A stretch of 18,158 nt of DNA from Rhodoferax sp. (GCA_028711355.1 JAQTSL010000031.1:1-18158); one strand, 5' to 3'; positions 1-7,742 are shown, counted from the first letter of the stretch. Made by a program: numbers and translations. The notes: generated by a model not told the origin, from the sequence alone.

Positions 1-1323
1 GGGAAGGATCACGTCGGCATGGCGCGTGGTTTCGTTCAAATAAATATCAACACTGACCATGAAGTCGAGTTGTTCCAGCGCGCGAGACAGCCGCGGCCCG
101 TTGGGCGCCGACAGCACCGGATTGGTCGCCACGGTGATCAGTGCGCGCACCTGGTCGGCACCCGCAGTCTCGATCTCTTCGGCCAGGCAGGTCAGCGGGA
201 ATTCGCCCATCACCTCGGGCGCGTGGCTGACGCGTGAGTGGTGCCGGCCGGTGACCACACCCCGACCCGTGCCACCCGCGCCCTGCGTGTTGCTGGCCAG
301 CGCCGGCGCCTGCGGGAACAGCACGCCACCAAGCTGGTCCAGATGCCCGGTCAGCACGTTGAGCAGATCGACCAGCCAGCTCGCCAACGTGCCAAAGGTC
401 TGGGTGCAGGTGCCAATGCGGGCGTACAGCGCGGCCCGTTCAGTGTGCGCCAACTCGCGCGTCAGTTCGACGATGGTGTTGGCCGCGACGGCGCAGCGCG
501 CGGCCACCGCCTGCGGGGTAAAAGCAGCAACGGCGCGCGCCACCTGATCGACGCCCAGCACCCAATCGGCGGCAGCGCCAAGGCGCACCCAGTTGTTGGC
601 AAACAAGGTGTTGACCATGGCCGCCAGCAAAAAGACATCAGCACCAGGGCGGATAAAGTGATGCGCGTCGGCGATGGCGGCGGTCTCGGTGCGGCGCGGG
701 TCGATCACCACCAGCCGCCCGCCACGCGCTTGCAGCGCGCGCGCCTTGCCCCTGAAGTCGGGCACGGTCCACAGACTGCCGTTGCTAGCCAGCGGATTGG
801 CCCCGATCACAATCAGCAACTGCGTGCGGCTGATGTCGGGCACCGGCACGCTCATCCAGTGGCCAAACAGCAAACCGCACGACAGTTGCTTGGGCACCTG
901 GTCCAGGCTGGAGGCGGAAAATAGGTTGCGAGTACCCAGCGCGCGGGCCAGTTTTGGGAAGTAAGTAAACAGGCCAAACTTGTGCGACGCCGGGTTGCCT
1001 ATTGCCAGCGCTACCGCATTGCGCCCGTGTTGCTGAAGCAGCGCAGGCAGGCGTTGCCCGATGACCTCAAACGCTTCTTCCCAGGTGGCAGCGACGTGTC
1101 GGCCGTTGCGCTTGATCAGCGGCGTGCGCAGCCGGTCCGGGTCTTCGTGCAGGTCTTTCAGCGCCACCGCTTTGGGACAGACATAACCTTGGCTGAACGG
1201 GTCATTGGCGTCGCCGCGTATGCTTGCAACGACACCGTCACGCAGCGTGATTTGTAGGCCACAACAGGCCTCGCACAGGGGGCAAATACGGTAATGGTGG
1301 GTCGTGGTTTCTGGTGCGGTCAT
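1..1323 (-). CDS. Molybdopterin-dependent oxidoreductase, N-terminal part (runs off the left edge)
   Basis: Reading leftward from the ATG whose first base is 1323, the frame stays open for 441 codons to the window edge, so the C-terminus is missing. Residues 11-23 hold the [4Fe-4S] motif C14-x2-C17-x3-C21, with the fourth cysteine at C49 in a VCPK context, as in the formate dehydrogenase/nitrate reductase (DMSO reductase) superfamily. Further along come an IGANPLASNGS segment and a VVIDPRRTETA segment, both typical of the molybdopterin-binding domain, followed by FIRPGADVFLL. The type resembles the single-subunit 'molybdopterin oxidoreductase' proteins whose substrate is unknown. The usual Mo-ligand region reads KQLSCGLLFG, so a cysteine ligand is possible but not proven. 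A 190-bp gap with an inverted-repeat element separates it from the sugar-acid cluster, so a shared function is doubtful. The family is clear; the substrate is unknown. Confidence 0.9.
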   Translation of the reverse strand, partial: MTAPETTTHHYRICPLCEACCGLQITLRDGVVASIRGDANDPFSQGYVCPKAVALKDLHEDPDRLRTPLIKRNGRHVAATWEEAFEVIGQRLPALLQQHGRNAVALAIGNPASHKFGLFTYFPKLARALGTRNLFSASSLDQVPKQLSCGLLFGHWMSVPVPDISRTQLLIVIGANPLASNGSLWTVPDFRGKARALQARGGRLVVIDPRRTETAAIADAHHFIRPGADVFLLAAMVNTLFANNWVRLGAAADWVLGVDQVARAVAAFTPQAVAARCAVAANTIVELTRELAHTERAALYARIGTCTQTFGTLASWLVDLLNVLTGHLDQLGGVLFPQAPALASNTQGAGGTGRGVVTGRHHSRVSHAPEVMGEFPLTCLAEEIETAGADQVRALITVATNPVLSAPNGPRLSRALEQLDFMVSVDIYLNETTRHADVILP

Positions 1324-1354
1324 GGTGTCCTCTTGTTAACGTGAAAGAACCGGT

Positions 1355-1427
1355 TGTCATACCGGGCCACGACCCGGTATCCATGAATCTGGGGGCACTG
1401 GATTGCGGATTGCGGTCCGCAATGACA
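1355..1427. repeat. 73-bp intergenic inverted-repeat element with two hairpins
   Basis: This lies in the 190-bp gap between the SLC13 permease and the molybdoenzyme. Its ends are TGTCAT (1355-1360) and the inverse ATGACA (1422-1427). Inside are two perfect 8-bp stems, each with a 6-nt loop: ATACCGGG/CCCGGTAT (1359-1366 with 1373-1380) and ATTGCGGA/TCCGCAAT (1402-1409 with 1416-1423). It has the form of a REP/MITE-like interspersed element, which I recall as common between genes in proteobacteria, with GTCAT...ATGAC borders and a central 'ATCCATGAATCTGG' core. It codes for nothing. In RNA it could fold and weaken read-through toward the molybdoenzyme. I see no other distinct signal in the rest of the gap (1324-1354, 1428-1513). 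Confidence 0.75.
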
Positions 1428-1513
1428 GCCGTCTTTCATGCTTCGGGGTCACTTTGCTGCCATGAGCGTTACCGGCGGGCGCAAGGGTAGCGCAATCGCA
1501 CGCGTATCGAGTG

Positions 1514-2794
1514 TCACCGGATTGACAAGGCCAGCCAGACAACAGCCAGCGTCAGCAGCGTCACGGGAACGCCGATGCGCGCGTGCGCGCGCCAGTCGAT
1601 CAGGACACCGCTTTTGGCCGCCAGATCGACCACAATCAGGTTGGCGATCGACCCGACCAGCAGCAAATTGCCGGCCAACGTGCTAACCAGAGCCAGCAGC
1701 AGGCCCGCTTCAAAACCTTGCAGATGCGGCAACAACAGCATCACCGCTGGCACATTGGAGACCAAATTGGACAGCCCGACACCGGCCAGCAACAGCGGCC
1801 CGGGCTCACCCAGATGCACGCCCTGCGCGGCCAGCGCTGCCACCGCCTGCGCCGCCAGCCCGGTAGCAGCAAACGCGTGGTTCACAATAAACAAACCAAT
1901 GAACAGCACCAGCAGTTCCCAATCGACAAAACCCATGACGTGCGAAGACTGAAAACGCCGGCTCAACAGCAGCACACCCGCGCCCACCAGCGCCGTCACC
2001 TCGCGCGGCCAGTCGGTGAACAAAAATACCAGCAGCAAGGCCGCCGCCACGACCAGACCCTTGGTGGTTTGCCAGGCGTCGAAGAGGGGCGTTGGCAGCG
2101 GTCCAAAGCCGCCCGAGGATGGCGCCCCGTCGGCCTCGGCAGGTGCCGGCGCAGGCATCACCCGAGCCACCGCGCGAGGTGACCCCACCGGCCCCCCCAC
2201 CAGCCAGGCCCAGAGCAAAACCAGGCTGGCCAGCACCGGCAGCGCGGCGTGGCGCACATAAGTGCCAAACGGCAACTGCAACACCGAGCCGATCAGCATG
2301 TTCTGCGGGTTGCCGATCAACGTGGCGGCCGAGCCAATGTTGGCAGCGCACGCCAGCCCGACCAAAAACGGCACCGGGTCGGTGCGCCGCTGTAGGCACA
2401 CGCGCGCCACCACCGGCGTCATGGCCAGGCAGATGATGTCGTTGGAAAACACCGCCGACAAGGCGGCGGCGACAGCGATGATGGCCGCCAGCAGTGCGTT
2501 GCGCCCGAGCGACAACCCAGCTACCTTTTGCGTGACGGCGGTGTAAAAGCCGCCCAGGCGCATCTGCGCCGACAGCACCATGAACGAAAACAGCAGCAGG
2601 ATGGTGGGCAGGTCCACCGCGCGCGCCGCTTGTTCGACGCTGACGGCACCCAGCCCGATCACCGCAATCGCGCCCAGCAAGGCCACGCCGGAGCGGTTGA
2701 GCTTCAGGCGCGGTAGCCCGCCCAGCAGCATGCCCAGATAAACCAGCATGAAAACGCCGACCACGCCCCAGTCCAGGCGGCCGTGGTCAAGCAT
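1514..2794 (-). CDS. SLC13/ArsB-type anion permease (inner membrane)
   Basis: A 426-residue protein made almost entirely of hydrophobic segments (about 10-12 membrane spans). It has the GNPQNMLIG signature of the ion-transporter superfamily at residues 161-169, preceded by a SNDI turn at 117-120 and mirrored late in the protein by SNLVSNVPAVML. This two-fold layout is typical of SLC13 (DASS), ArsB and CitMHS carriers. Family members move di- or tricarboxylates, sulfate or other oxyanions with cations. It is the last gene before the gap at 1324-1513 and follows the SDR gene by 94 bp, so it may have its own promoter. The start at 2794 is the first ATG and gives a normal N-terminal helix. A GAGG about 17 nt upstream is too far away for a good ribosome site. 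The substrate cannot be read from sequence; given the neighbours, a small organic acid is plausible. Confidence 0.85.
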   Translation of the reverse strand: MLDHGRLDWGVVGVFMLVYLGMLLGGLPRLKLNRSGVALLGAIAVIGLGAVSVEQAARAVDLPTILLLFSFMVLSAQMRLGGFYTAVTQKVAGLSLGRNALLAAIIAVAAALSAVFSNDIICLAMTPVVARVCLQRRTDPVPFLVGLACAANIGSAATLIGNPQNMLIGSVLQLPFGTYVRHAALPVLASLVLLWAWLVGGPVGSPRAVARVMPAPAPAEADGAPSSGGFGPLPTPLFDAWQTTKGLVVAAALLLVFLFTDWPREVTALVGAGVLLLSRRFQSSHVMGFVDWELLVLFIGLFIVNHAFAATGLAAQAVAALAAQGVHLGEPGPLLLAGVGLSNLVSNVPAVMLLLPHLQGFEAGLLLALVSTLAGNLLLVGSIANLIVVDLAAKSGVLIDWRAHARIGVPVTLLTLAVVWLALSIR

Positions 2795-2845
2795 GACCCA
2801 GAAGGTGCCGCCTCAGCACACAGTAAACATCGTGAAGTTTGGAAT

Positions 2846-2863
2846 TCATCAATCGCGTGATGA
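2846..2863. promoter_or_regulatory. Short dyad upstream of the permease gene
   Basis: A perfect 6-bp inverted repeat, TCATCA then ATCGCG then TGATGA, lies 52 bp upstream of the permease start and 26 bp past the SDR stop codon. No U-run follows on the minus strand, so it is not a normal intrinsic terminator. It could be an operator or chance. Confidence 0.3.
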
Positions 2864-2888
2864 TATGAGCATGGCCGCAGTTCTGACG

Positions 2889-3650
2889 CTAAACGCAACG
2901 TGCTCCATCGACCTCAATACACACGCCGCTGATGAACGCCGCCTCGTCGCTGGACAGATACAGCACGGCGTTGGCCACGTCCAGCGCGGTGGAAAACCGC
3001 CCCAGCGGAATCGTGCTTCTGAAACGCGCCATGCGATCTTCGGTCAGTGGCCCGCCGGCAAATTCGGTGGACATACCGGTTTCGGGGTTAAACACCGGGT
3101 TGACACAGTTGACACGAATGTTGTCGGGCCCGAGCTCTGCCGCGAGCGACTTGGAGGTGGTGATCACCGCACCTTTGGAACCGTTGTACCAGGTCAGACC
3201 CGGGCGCGGGCGCACCCCGGCGGTGGACGCAATATTGATAAAACTGCCGCCACCCTGGGCGCGAAACACCGGCGTGGCGTGCACGGTAGCGAGGTAAATG
3301 CTTTTCACGTTGACGGCATAACATTTGTCGAATTCGTCTTCCGAGACTTCCAGCGCCGGGCGGTTGCGGTGCGTCCAGCCGGCGTTGTTCACCATCACGT
3401 CCAGGCGGCCGTAGCGCTGCACGGCGGCCTCGACCAGCGCCTTCACCTGGCCCGACTGCGTCACGTCGGCCGCCACAAAAGCCGCGGTGCCGCCAGCGGC
3501 CACGATCTCGGCCGCGACCGCCGTACCCAGCTCGGTGTTGATGTCGTTGACGATGATCCTGGCACCCTCGGCGGCCAGGCGCAGGGCAATGCCTTTGCCA
3601 ATGCCCTGGCCGGCACCGGTGACGATGATGGATTTGTGGTGGACGCGCAT
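2889..3650 (-). CDS. SDR-family NAD-dependent dehydrogenase (sugar or hydroxyacid type)
   Basis: This 253-residue protein is a classical short-chain dehydrogenase. It shows the cofactor motif TGAGQGIG (11-18), NNAG (88-91), Ser142 and the catalytic pair Tyr155/Lys159 in YNGSK. Asp36 at the end of beta-strand 2 favours NAD(H) over NADP(H). The C-terminus ends in a GVCIEVDGARCV-type stretch. The start at 3650 is supported by AGAGGA about 8 nt upstream. FabG-like annotation would be automatic, but the setting in a sugar-acid cluster, next to an aldehyde dehydrogenase and a beta-hydroxyacid dehydrogenase, makes oxidation of a sugar, sugar acid or lactol more likely. It is separated from the aldehyde dehydrogenase by 111 bp that contain a repeat. 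The fold is certain; the substrate is not known. Confidence 0.88.
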   Translation of the reverse strand: MRVHHKSIIVTGAGQGIGKGIALRLAAEGARIIVNDINTELGTAVAAEIVAAGGTAAFVAADVTQSGQVKALVEAAVQRYGRLDVMVNNAGWTHRNRPALEVSEDEFDKCYAVNVKSIYLATVHATPVFRAQGGGSFINIASTAGVRPRPGLTWYNGSKGAVITTSKSLAAELGPDNIRVNCVNPVFNPETGMSTEFAGGPLTEDRMARFRSTIPLGRFSTALDVANAVLYLSSDEAAFISGVCIEVDGARCV

Positions 3651-3690
3651 GGTGAGTTCCTCTTGTGGTTCAAGTCAAAAAAGCAGCAAC

Positions 3691-3740
3691 AAAATCGCTT
3701 TTAGCCCATATTCAACAAGCACAAGCAGCTATGACTTTTG
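3691..3740. repeat. Comamonadaceae-type intergenic repeat (about 50 bp)
   Basis: The AT-richer gap 3651-3761 contains, read on the minus strand, 'CATAGCTGCTTGTGCTTGTT' followed by a GAATATGGGCTAAAAGCG-like stretch. I recall close variants of this (TAGCTGCTTGCGCTTGTT...GCGCTA) as frequent intergenic repeats in Acidovorax, Polaromonas and Rhodoferax genomes. This copy includes the tandem unit GCTTGT GCTTGT. No coding potential is seen. The exact borders are estimates. Confidence 0.55.
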
Positions 3741-3761
3741 GATAATAAAAACATGTGGCGA

Positions 3762-5195
3762 TCAGCCGTGCCTGAACGCCACGGTTTTCAGCGTGGTGAA
3801 GCTGTGCAACGCCTCCAGCCCTTTTTCACGCCCGTAACCGGACGACTTGACTCCGCCAAACGGCAGCTCGACGCCGCCACCGGCACCATAGTTGTTGATG
3901 AACACTTGACCGCTGTGCACGCGCCGCGCCATGCGGAACTGGCGTGCGCCGTCGTTTGTCCAGACCCCGGCCACCAGACCAAACCGGGTCGCATTGGCGA
4001 GTTCGACCGCATGGTCTTCGTCGCGGAACGCCATGACGCACAGCACCGGGCCAAAAATTTCCTGTTGAGCCAGCCGATGCGTTACCGGCACGTCGCGCAG
4101 CAGCGTTGGTGCCTGGTAAAAACCCGTCTCGGGTGCCGCGTCCACCACCTGGCCTTGCGCCACCATCGGAATGTTGGCGGCCTGGGCGTCGCTTAAAAAG
4201 TCCCACACGCGTTGCTGCTGACTCTGGCGGATCAGCGGCCCCAGGTCCAGGTCCAGGCTGGCCGGGCCGGCTTTGAGCGCCTCAAACAGCGCGCCCAGGC
4301 GCACCAGCAGCGCCTCATAGATGCTTTGCTCCACCAGCAAACGCGAGCCCGCCGAGCAGGTTTGTCCGGCGTTTTGCACGATGGCGTTGACGATGGCCGG
4401 CAGCGCCGCGTCCAGGTCGGCATCGGCAAAAACGATCTGCGGGCTTTTGCCGCCCAGCTCCAGCGTTACCGGGCAATGGCGCTCTGCCGCCACTTGCGCA
4501 ATCAGCGTGCCCACCGCGGGGCTGCCGGTAAAGCTGATGTGGTCAATGCCGGGGTGGTGCGCCAGCGCGTCGCCCACCTCGTGGCCGTAGCCGGTGACGA
4601 TATTGATGGCACCGGCCGGAAAACCCACCTCGGCCGCCATCTGCGCCACGCGGATCAGCGACAGGCAGGCGTCTTCGGCGGGCTTGACCACGCAGGCGTT
4701 GCCCGCAGCCAGCGCACCACCCACGCTGCGGCCAAAAATCTGCATCGGGTAGTTCCACGGAATAACGTGGCCGGTCACACCGTGCGGCTCGCGCCAGGTC
4801 AGCACGCTGTAGCCATCCATGTAGGGAATGGTGTCGCCATGCAGCTTGTCGCAGGCCCCGGCGTAAAACTCGAAGTAACGCGCCAGCGCCAGCGCGTCGG
4901 CGCGCGCCTGGCGTGTCGGTTTGCCGCAGTCGCGCTGCTCAAGCAGCGTGAGTTCGTCCACACCCTGCGCCACGCGCTGGGACAGGCGCATAAGCAATTT
5001 ACCCCGTTCAGCCGCGCTGAACTTTTGCCAACTGCTATCAAAACAATGGCGCGCGGCGCGCACGGCAGCATCCATGTCGGCCGCGTTGCTGCGCTGAATG
5101 GCATCAAACGGCTGGCCGTCTGACGGGTCAATGACGGCAATTGTCTGGCCCGAGGCCGAGGGTTGTGCGGTGTTGGCAATGAAGTTGAGTTGCAT
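3762..5195 (-). CDS. NAD(P)-dependent aldehyde dehydrogenase
   Basis: At 477 residues this is a full-length ALDH-superfamily enzyme that oxidises an aldehyde to a carboxylate. It shows PWNYP (Asn148), the cofactor lysine K171 in VVKPAE, FTGS at 222-225, the general base Glu246 in LELGGKSP, and the nucleophile Cys280 in NAGQTCSAG. It also has EIFGPVLCVMAF and the C-terminal GGVKSSGYGREKG stretch. The start at 5195 has AAGG about 7 nt upstream. Its sequence style is that of the betaine/aminobutyraldehyde dehydrogenase branch, but branch assignment by eye is weak. In this cluster it could oxidise alpha-ketoglutarate semialdehyde made by the dehydratase at 14828-15754 (the last step of a Weimberg-type route), glycolaldehyde/lactaldehyde, or an aldose. 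It follows the 5247-6176 gene by 51 bp, probably in the same transcript. Confidence 0.9.
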   Translation of the reverse strand: MQLNFIANTAQPSASGQTIAVIDPSDGQPFDAIQRSNAADMDAAVRAARHCFDSSWQKFSAAERGKLLMRLSQRVAQGVDELTLLEQRDCGKPTRQARADALALARYFEFYAGACDKLHGDTIPYMDGYSVLTWREPHGVTGHVIPWNYPMQIFGRSVGGALAAGNACVVKPAEDACLSLIRVAQMAAEVGFPAGAINIVTGYGHEVGDALAHHPGIDHISFTGSPAVGTLIAQVAAERHCPVTLELGGKSPQIVFADADLDAALPAIVNAIVQNAGQTCSAGSRLLVEQSIYEALLVRLGALFEALKAGPASLDLDLGPLIRQSQQQRVWDFLSDAQAANIPMVAQGQVVDAAPETGFYQAPTLLRDVPVTHRLAQQEIFGPVLCVMAFRDEDHAVELANATRFGLVAGVWTNDGARQFRMARRVHSGQVFINNYGAGGGVELPFGGVKSSGYGREKGLEALHSFTTLKTVAFRHG

Positions 5196-5246
5196 GGCGA
5201 GACCTTATCAAACGACGTTCAGACATCTTTTGTTCCGCAGGTCGGC

Positions 5247-6176
5247 TCAGGGCTGGCGCTTCAATTCTGGGGCGACGCCATTGAGCGTGTTGGCGCTGTT
5301 GATCAGGTGCGGGATGAACTGCGCGCTGTAGCCCTGGTTGTGCGCCACGGTGTAGGTGTTGTGGACGGCGTCACCCAGATACGCCACCGCTTTGGCTTCG
5401 CCGGTCATGCGCGCGTAGTACCGCATGTCCTTGTGCGCGTTGCCAATTGAAAAGCGAAACATCTGGTCGTTGCCTTCCAGCACATAGGGTCGCAGGCGCT
5501 GAAACGCCGTGCTGTTGGCCCCGCCCGAATCAATCACGTCGCACAGCACCGCCAGATCGACACCGGTTTTGCTGGCGCACGAAAACGCCTCCGCCAGAAT
5601 GGCCGAGTTGCCCAGCACGACAAACTGGTGCAGCAGCTTGGTGCTGTGACCCGCACCCACCGCACCGCAGTAAAAAATGTTTTTCGCGAACAGCGCAAAC
5701 AGCGGGCGCAATTGCTCCAGCAGCGCCTGGTCGCCACCCACCAGCAGGTTGAGCTGACCTTCCTCGGCATTTTTCGGCGTGCCGGTGAGCGCCGCATCCA
5801 GCATCAAACCGCCTTTGGCCTGCACCGCGGCGGCCAGTTGCCGTGTCGAGTCGGGTTGCGAGGTGGAGCATTCCACCACCACACAACCGGGCTTCAGGCC
5901 TTCGAGCACACCGCCCGGGCCCAGCATGACCTGTTCCACCTCGGGCGACCCGGTGACGCAGATGATCAGCACATCGGCGCTGGCCGCCACCTGCGCCGAG
6001 CTTGCCAGCGCCGTGGCACCACCGGCCAGTAGCGCTGCGCAGCGCTCGCGCGCCGCAGCCGAGCGCACCAGCATGCTGACGGGGTGGCCTTTGGCCAGCA
6101 CATGCGTGGCCATGCCACGGCCCATCATGCCCAGGCCGATAAAACCAACGCGCAGAGGAGTGAAAGTTGTTGTCAT
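5247..6176 (-). CDS. Beta-hydroxyacid dehydrogenase family protein (3-hydroxyisobutyrate dehydrogenase-like)
   Basis: This 309-residue protein begins with the Rossmann motif GFIGLGMMGRGMA (11-23). Arg38 after strand 2 hints at NADP(H) use. The catalytic lysine is Lys180 in GAGHSTKLLHQ. Two places differ from the family: the substrate loop that normally reads DAPVSGG is DAALTGT (127-133), and the Asn three residues after the catalytic Lys is His183. LtnD in this same window keeps both normal forms (PISGG and KIINQ), so this is a diverged paralogue and not a second L-threonate dehydrogenase of the same kind. The gene follows otnI by 20 bp and is presumably co-transcribed. It lacks a strong ribosome site, which fits coupling to the upstream gene. 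Likely substrates are tartronate semialdehyde or another small 2- or 3-hydroxyacid, unproven. Confidence 0.85.
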   Translation of the reverse strand: MTTTFTPLRVGFIGLGMMGRGMATHVLAKGHPVSMLVRSAAARERCAALLAGGATALASSAQVAASADVLIICVTGSPEVEQVMLGPGGVLEGLKPGCVVVECSTSQPDSTRQLAAAVQAKGGLMLDAALTGTPKNAEEGQLNLLVGGDQALLEQLRPLFALFAKNIFYCGAVGAGHSTKLLHQFVVLGNSAILAEAFSCASKTGVDLAVLCDVIDSGGANSTAFQRLRPYVLEGNDQMFRFSIGNAHKDMRYYARMTGEAKAVAYLGDAVHNTYTVAHNQGYSAQFIPHLINSANTLNGVAPELKRQP

Positions 6177-6196
6177 GGTGTTGTCATCAGGTTAAA

Positions 6197-6994
6197 TCAA
6201 CGCAGGTAACGTTTGAACCAGCCCAGCCCCCTGGAGGTGCCCCCGGCGCTGGCGTCCGCCGGGCGGTATTCACAGCCGATCCAGCCGCGGTAGCCCAGTT
6301 CATCGAGCAGCGCAAACAGATAGTCGTGGTTGATCTCGCCCAGGTCGGGTTCGTGGCGCATTGGCACACCGGCAATCTGGATGTGGCCGACCTTACCCGT
6401 GGGCAGGTACTGTCGGATCTTCATGGCCAGGTCACCTTCAACGATCTGGCAGTGGTACAGGTCGAGCTGCACCTTCAGGTTGGGTTCGGCCAGCTCGGCC
6501 AGAATGGCGTGCGCCACGTCTTGCCGGTTCAGATAAAAGCCAGGAATGTCGCGCGTGTTGATGGGTTCGATCAGCACGTCGCGCCCCTCCTTGGCCGCCG
6601 CTTGCGCCGCCCAGCGCAGGTTGCCAAGGTAGGTGGCGCGCAGTGCCGCGTGCGTGGCCCCGGCGGGCAGCGAACCCGCCATGACATGAATGCGCGGGCA
6701 GTCCAGCGCCGCAGCGTAGTCCAGCGCTTGCGCCATGCCGACGCGAAACTCGGCTTCACGCCCGGGCAGGCAGGCCAGGCCACGTTCACCCGCGTCCCAG
6801 TTGCCCGGTGGTGCGTTGAACAGTACCTGCTGCAAGCCGTTGGCCTTCAACCGAGCCGCAATGTCGGCTTTGGCAAAGGCATACGGAAACAGATATTCCA
6901 CCGCTTTGAAGCCGTCTTTGGCGGCAGCATCAAAACGGTCCAAAAACGCGTGCTCCTGGTAGAGCATGGACAAATTGGCAGCAAATTGGGGCAT
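6197..6994 (-). CDS. otnI: 2-oxo-tetronate isomerase (hydroxypyruvate isomerase family)
   Basis: This 265-residue TIM-barrel protein of the Hyi/OtnI family begins MPQFAANLSMLYQE, which matches the family's usual start. The frame could open at 7033, but that would overlap otnC by 35 bp and add 13 unfamiliar residues; the ATG at 6994 lies 4 nt after the otnC stop, behind GGTGA. Probable metal and active-site residues are Glu143 in LIEPINTRDIPG, Asp178 and His181 in QLDLYHCQ, His204 in GHIQIAG and Glu242 in GCEYRP. In the D-erythronate/L-threonate routes OtnI moves the carbonyl from C2 to C3, giving the substrate of OtnK. Its position beside otnC, otnK and ltnD supports this over plain hydroxypyruvate isomerase. 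Cytoplasmic. Confidence 0.88.
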   Translation of the reverse strand: MPQFAANLSMLYQEHAFLDRFDAAAKDGFKAVEYLFPYAFAKADIAARLKANGLQQVLFNAPPGNWDAGERGLACLPGREAEFRVGMAQALDYAAALDCPRIHVMAGSLPAGATHAALRATYLGNLRWAAQAAAKEGRDVLIEPINTRDIPGFYLNRQDVAHAILAELAEPNLKVQLDLYHCQIVEGDLAMKIRQYLPTGKVGHIQIAGVPMRHEPDLGEINHDYLFALLDELGYRGWIGCEYRPADASAGGTSRGLGWFKRYLR

Positions 6995-6998
6995 AGAT

Positions 6999-7742
6999 TC
7001 ACCATAACGCGCCAAAGGTTTGGCGCAGTTCATTGATTTGAAAATCGGTCAACGCTGTTGGCACCGGGGTGCTCAACATCATCAACCGGGCGGTTTCTTC
7101 AAGTTCTTCCAGCGTGGCCATGGCCGCTGCCGGCGTGTCGTGCCACACGTTGGGGCCCAGGCGCGACAGCATCACGGCCCGAATCGGCGTACCCGCCTCG
7201 CCATAACGCCTGATGGTCTGCGCCACTTGCTGCGCCGCCGCCGGGTCGCCGGGGCGGTGGTAGGGGATCACCGGGACATGCCCCACCTTCATGACGAAAT
7301 AAGGGGTGATGGGAGGCAGCAACTCGGCTTGTGCAGCTACCGGCTTTGGCAAAACACCGGGCTCAGCAGGGCGCATGCCGCTTGGCAACGCAGTGCCGTC
7401 AGAGGGCCGCAGTGTCAGCGCCACACAATGCCTGCTGTGGGTGTGGATGATGCACCGGGTTTGTGGATTAAATTGGCCTGCAGCGCAGTAGATATGGGCG
7501 TGAAGCGCTATGGTCTTGCTAGCTTTGTCGCCACTGATCTGCTGCGCATGGGCATCAAGCCTGGCCAACCGGTCTGGTTCCAGAAAACCCAGGCAGGCAT
7601 CCGTTGGGGTGATCAAAAAGCCGCCACCGTGCGCGTCGTCCAGGCGCACGCTGATGTTGCCCGCCGTGGCGTGCACATAGCCACGCACAAACAGGCTGTG
7701 CCCAATACGGCAGATTTCTTCGCGGGCTTGTTGTTCGGTCAT
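6999..7742 (-). CDS. otnC: 3-oxo-tetronate 4-phosphate decarboxylase-like, class II aldolase fold, with altered active site
   Basis: This 247-residue protein is clearly of the OtnC type: HATAGNIS (24-31), LITPTDA, ISGDKASK, IIHTHSRH and LPPITPYFVMKVG all match. OtnC normally decarboxylates 3-oxo-tetronate 4-phosphate to dihydroxyacetone phosphate using a metal held by three histidines. Here the first two are present (His100, His102), but the third, expected in an ANHGP motif, is Leu195 (SRLGP). The catalytic Glu expected in KxTKE/SKE is Thr77 (ASKTIALH). The loop before LPPITPY (about residues 112-140) is about 20 residues longer than usual. His201, in VWHDTP, lies nearby and could substitute. 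The frame is intact. The start at 7742 has no good ribosome site and follows otnK by 50 bp. Either a divergent active subgroup or a decaying enzyme. Confidence 0.82.
   Translation of the reverse strand: MTEQQAREEICRIGHSLFVRGYVHATAGNISVRLDDAHGGGFLITPTDACLGFLEPDRLARLDAHAQQISGDKASKTIALHAHIYCAAGQFNPQTRCIIHTHSRHCVALTLRPSDGTALPSGMRPAEPGVLPKPVAAQAELLPPITPYFVMKVGHVPVIPYHRPGDPAAAQQVAQTIRRYGEAGTPIRAVMLSRLGPNVWHDTPAAAMATLEELEETARLMMLSTPVPTALTDFQINELRQTFGALW

Noticed and set aside
2748..3704. Plus-strand open frame of 318 codons
   Set aside because: It lies opposite the SDR gene, has a His/Arg/Gly-rich composition with no recognisable motif, and is explained by the GC bias of the real minus-strand gene.
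4212..5123. Plus-strand open frame of 303 codons
   Set aside because: It is antisense to the aldehyde dehydrogenase, whose catalytic motifs lie in the minus-strand frame; the composition is typical of a shadow frame.
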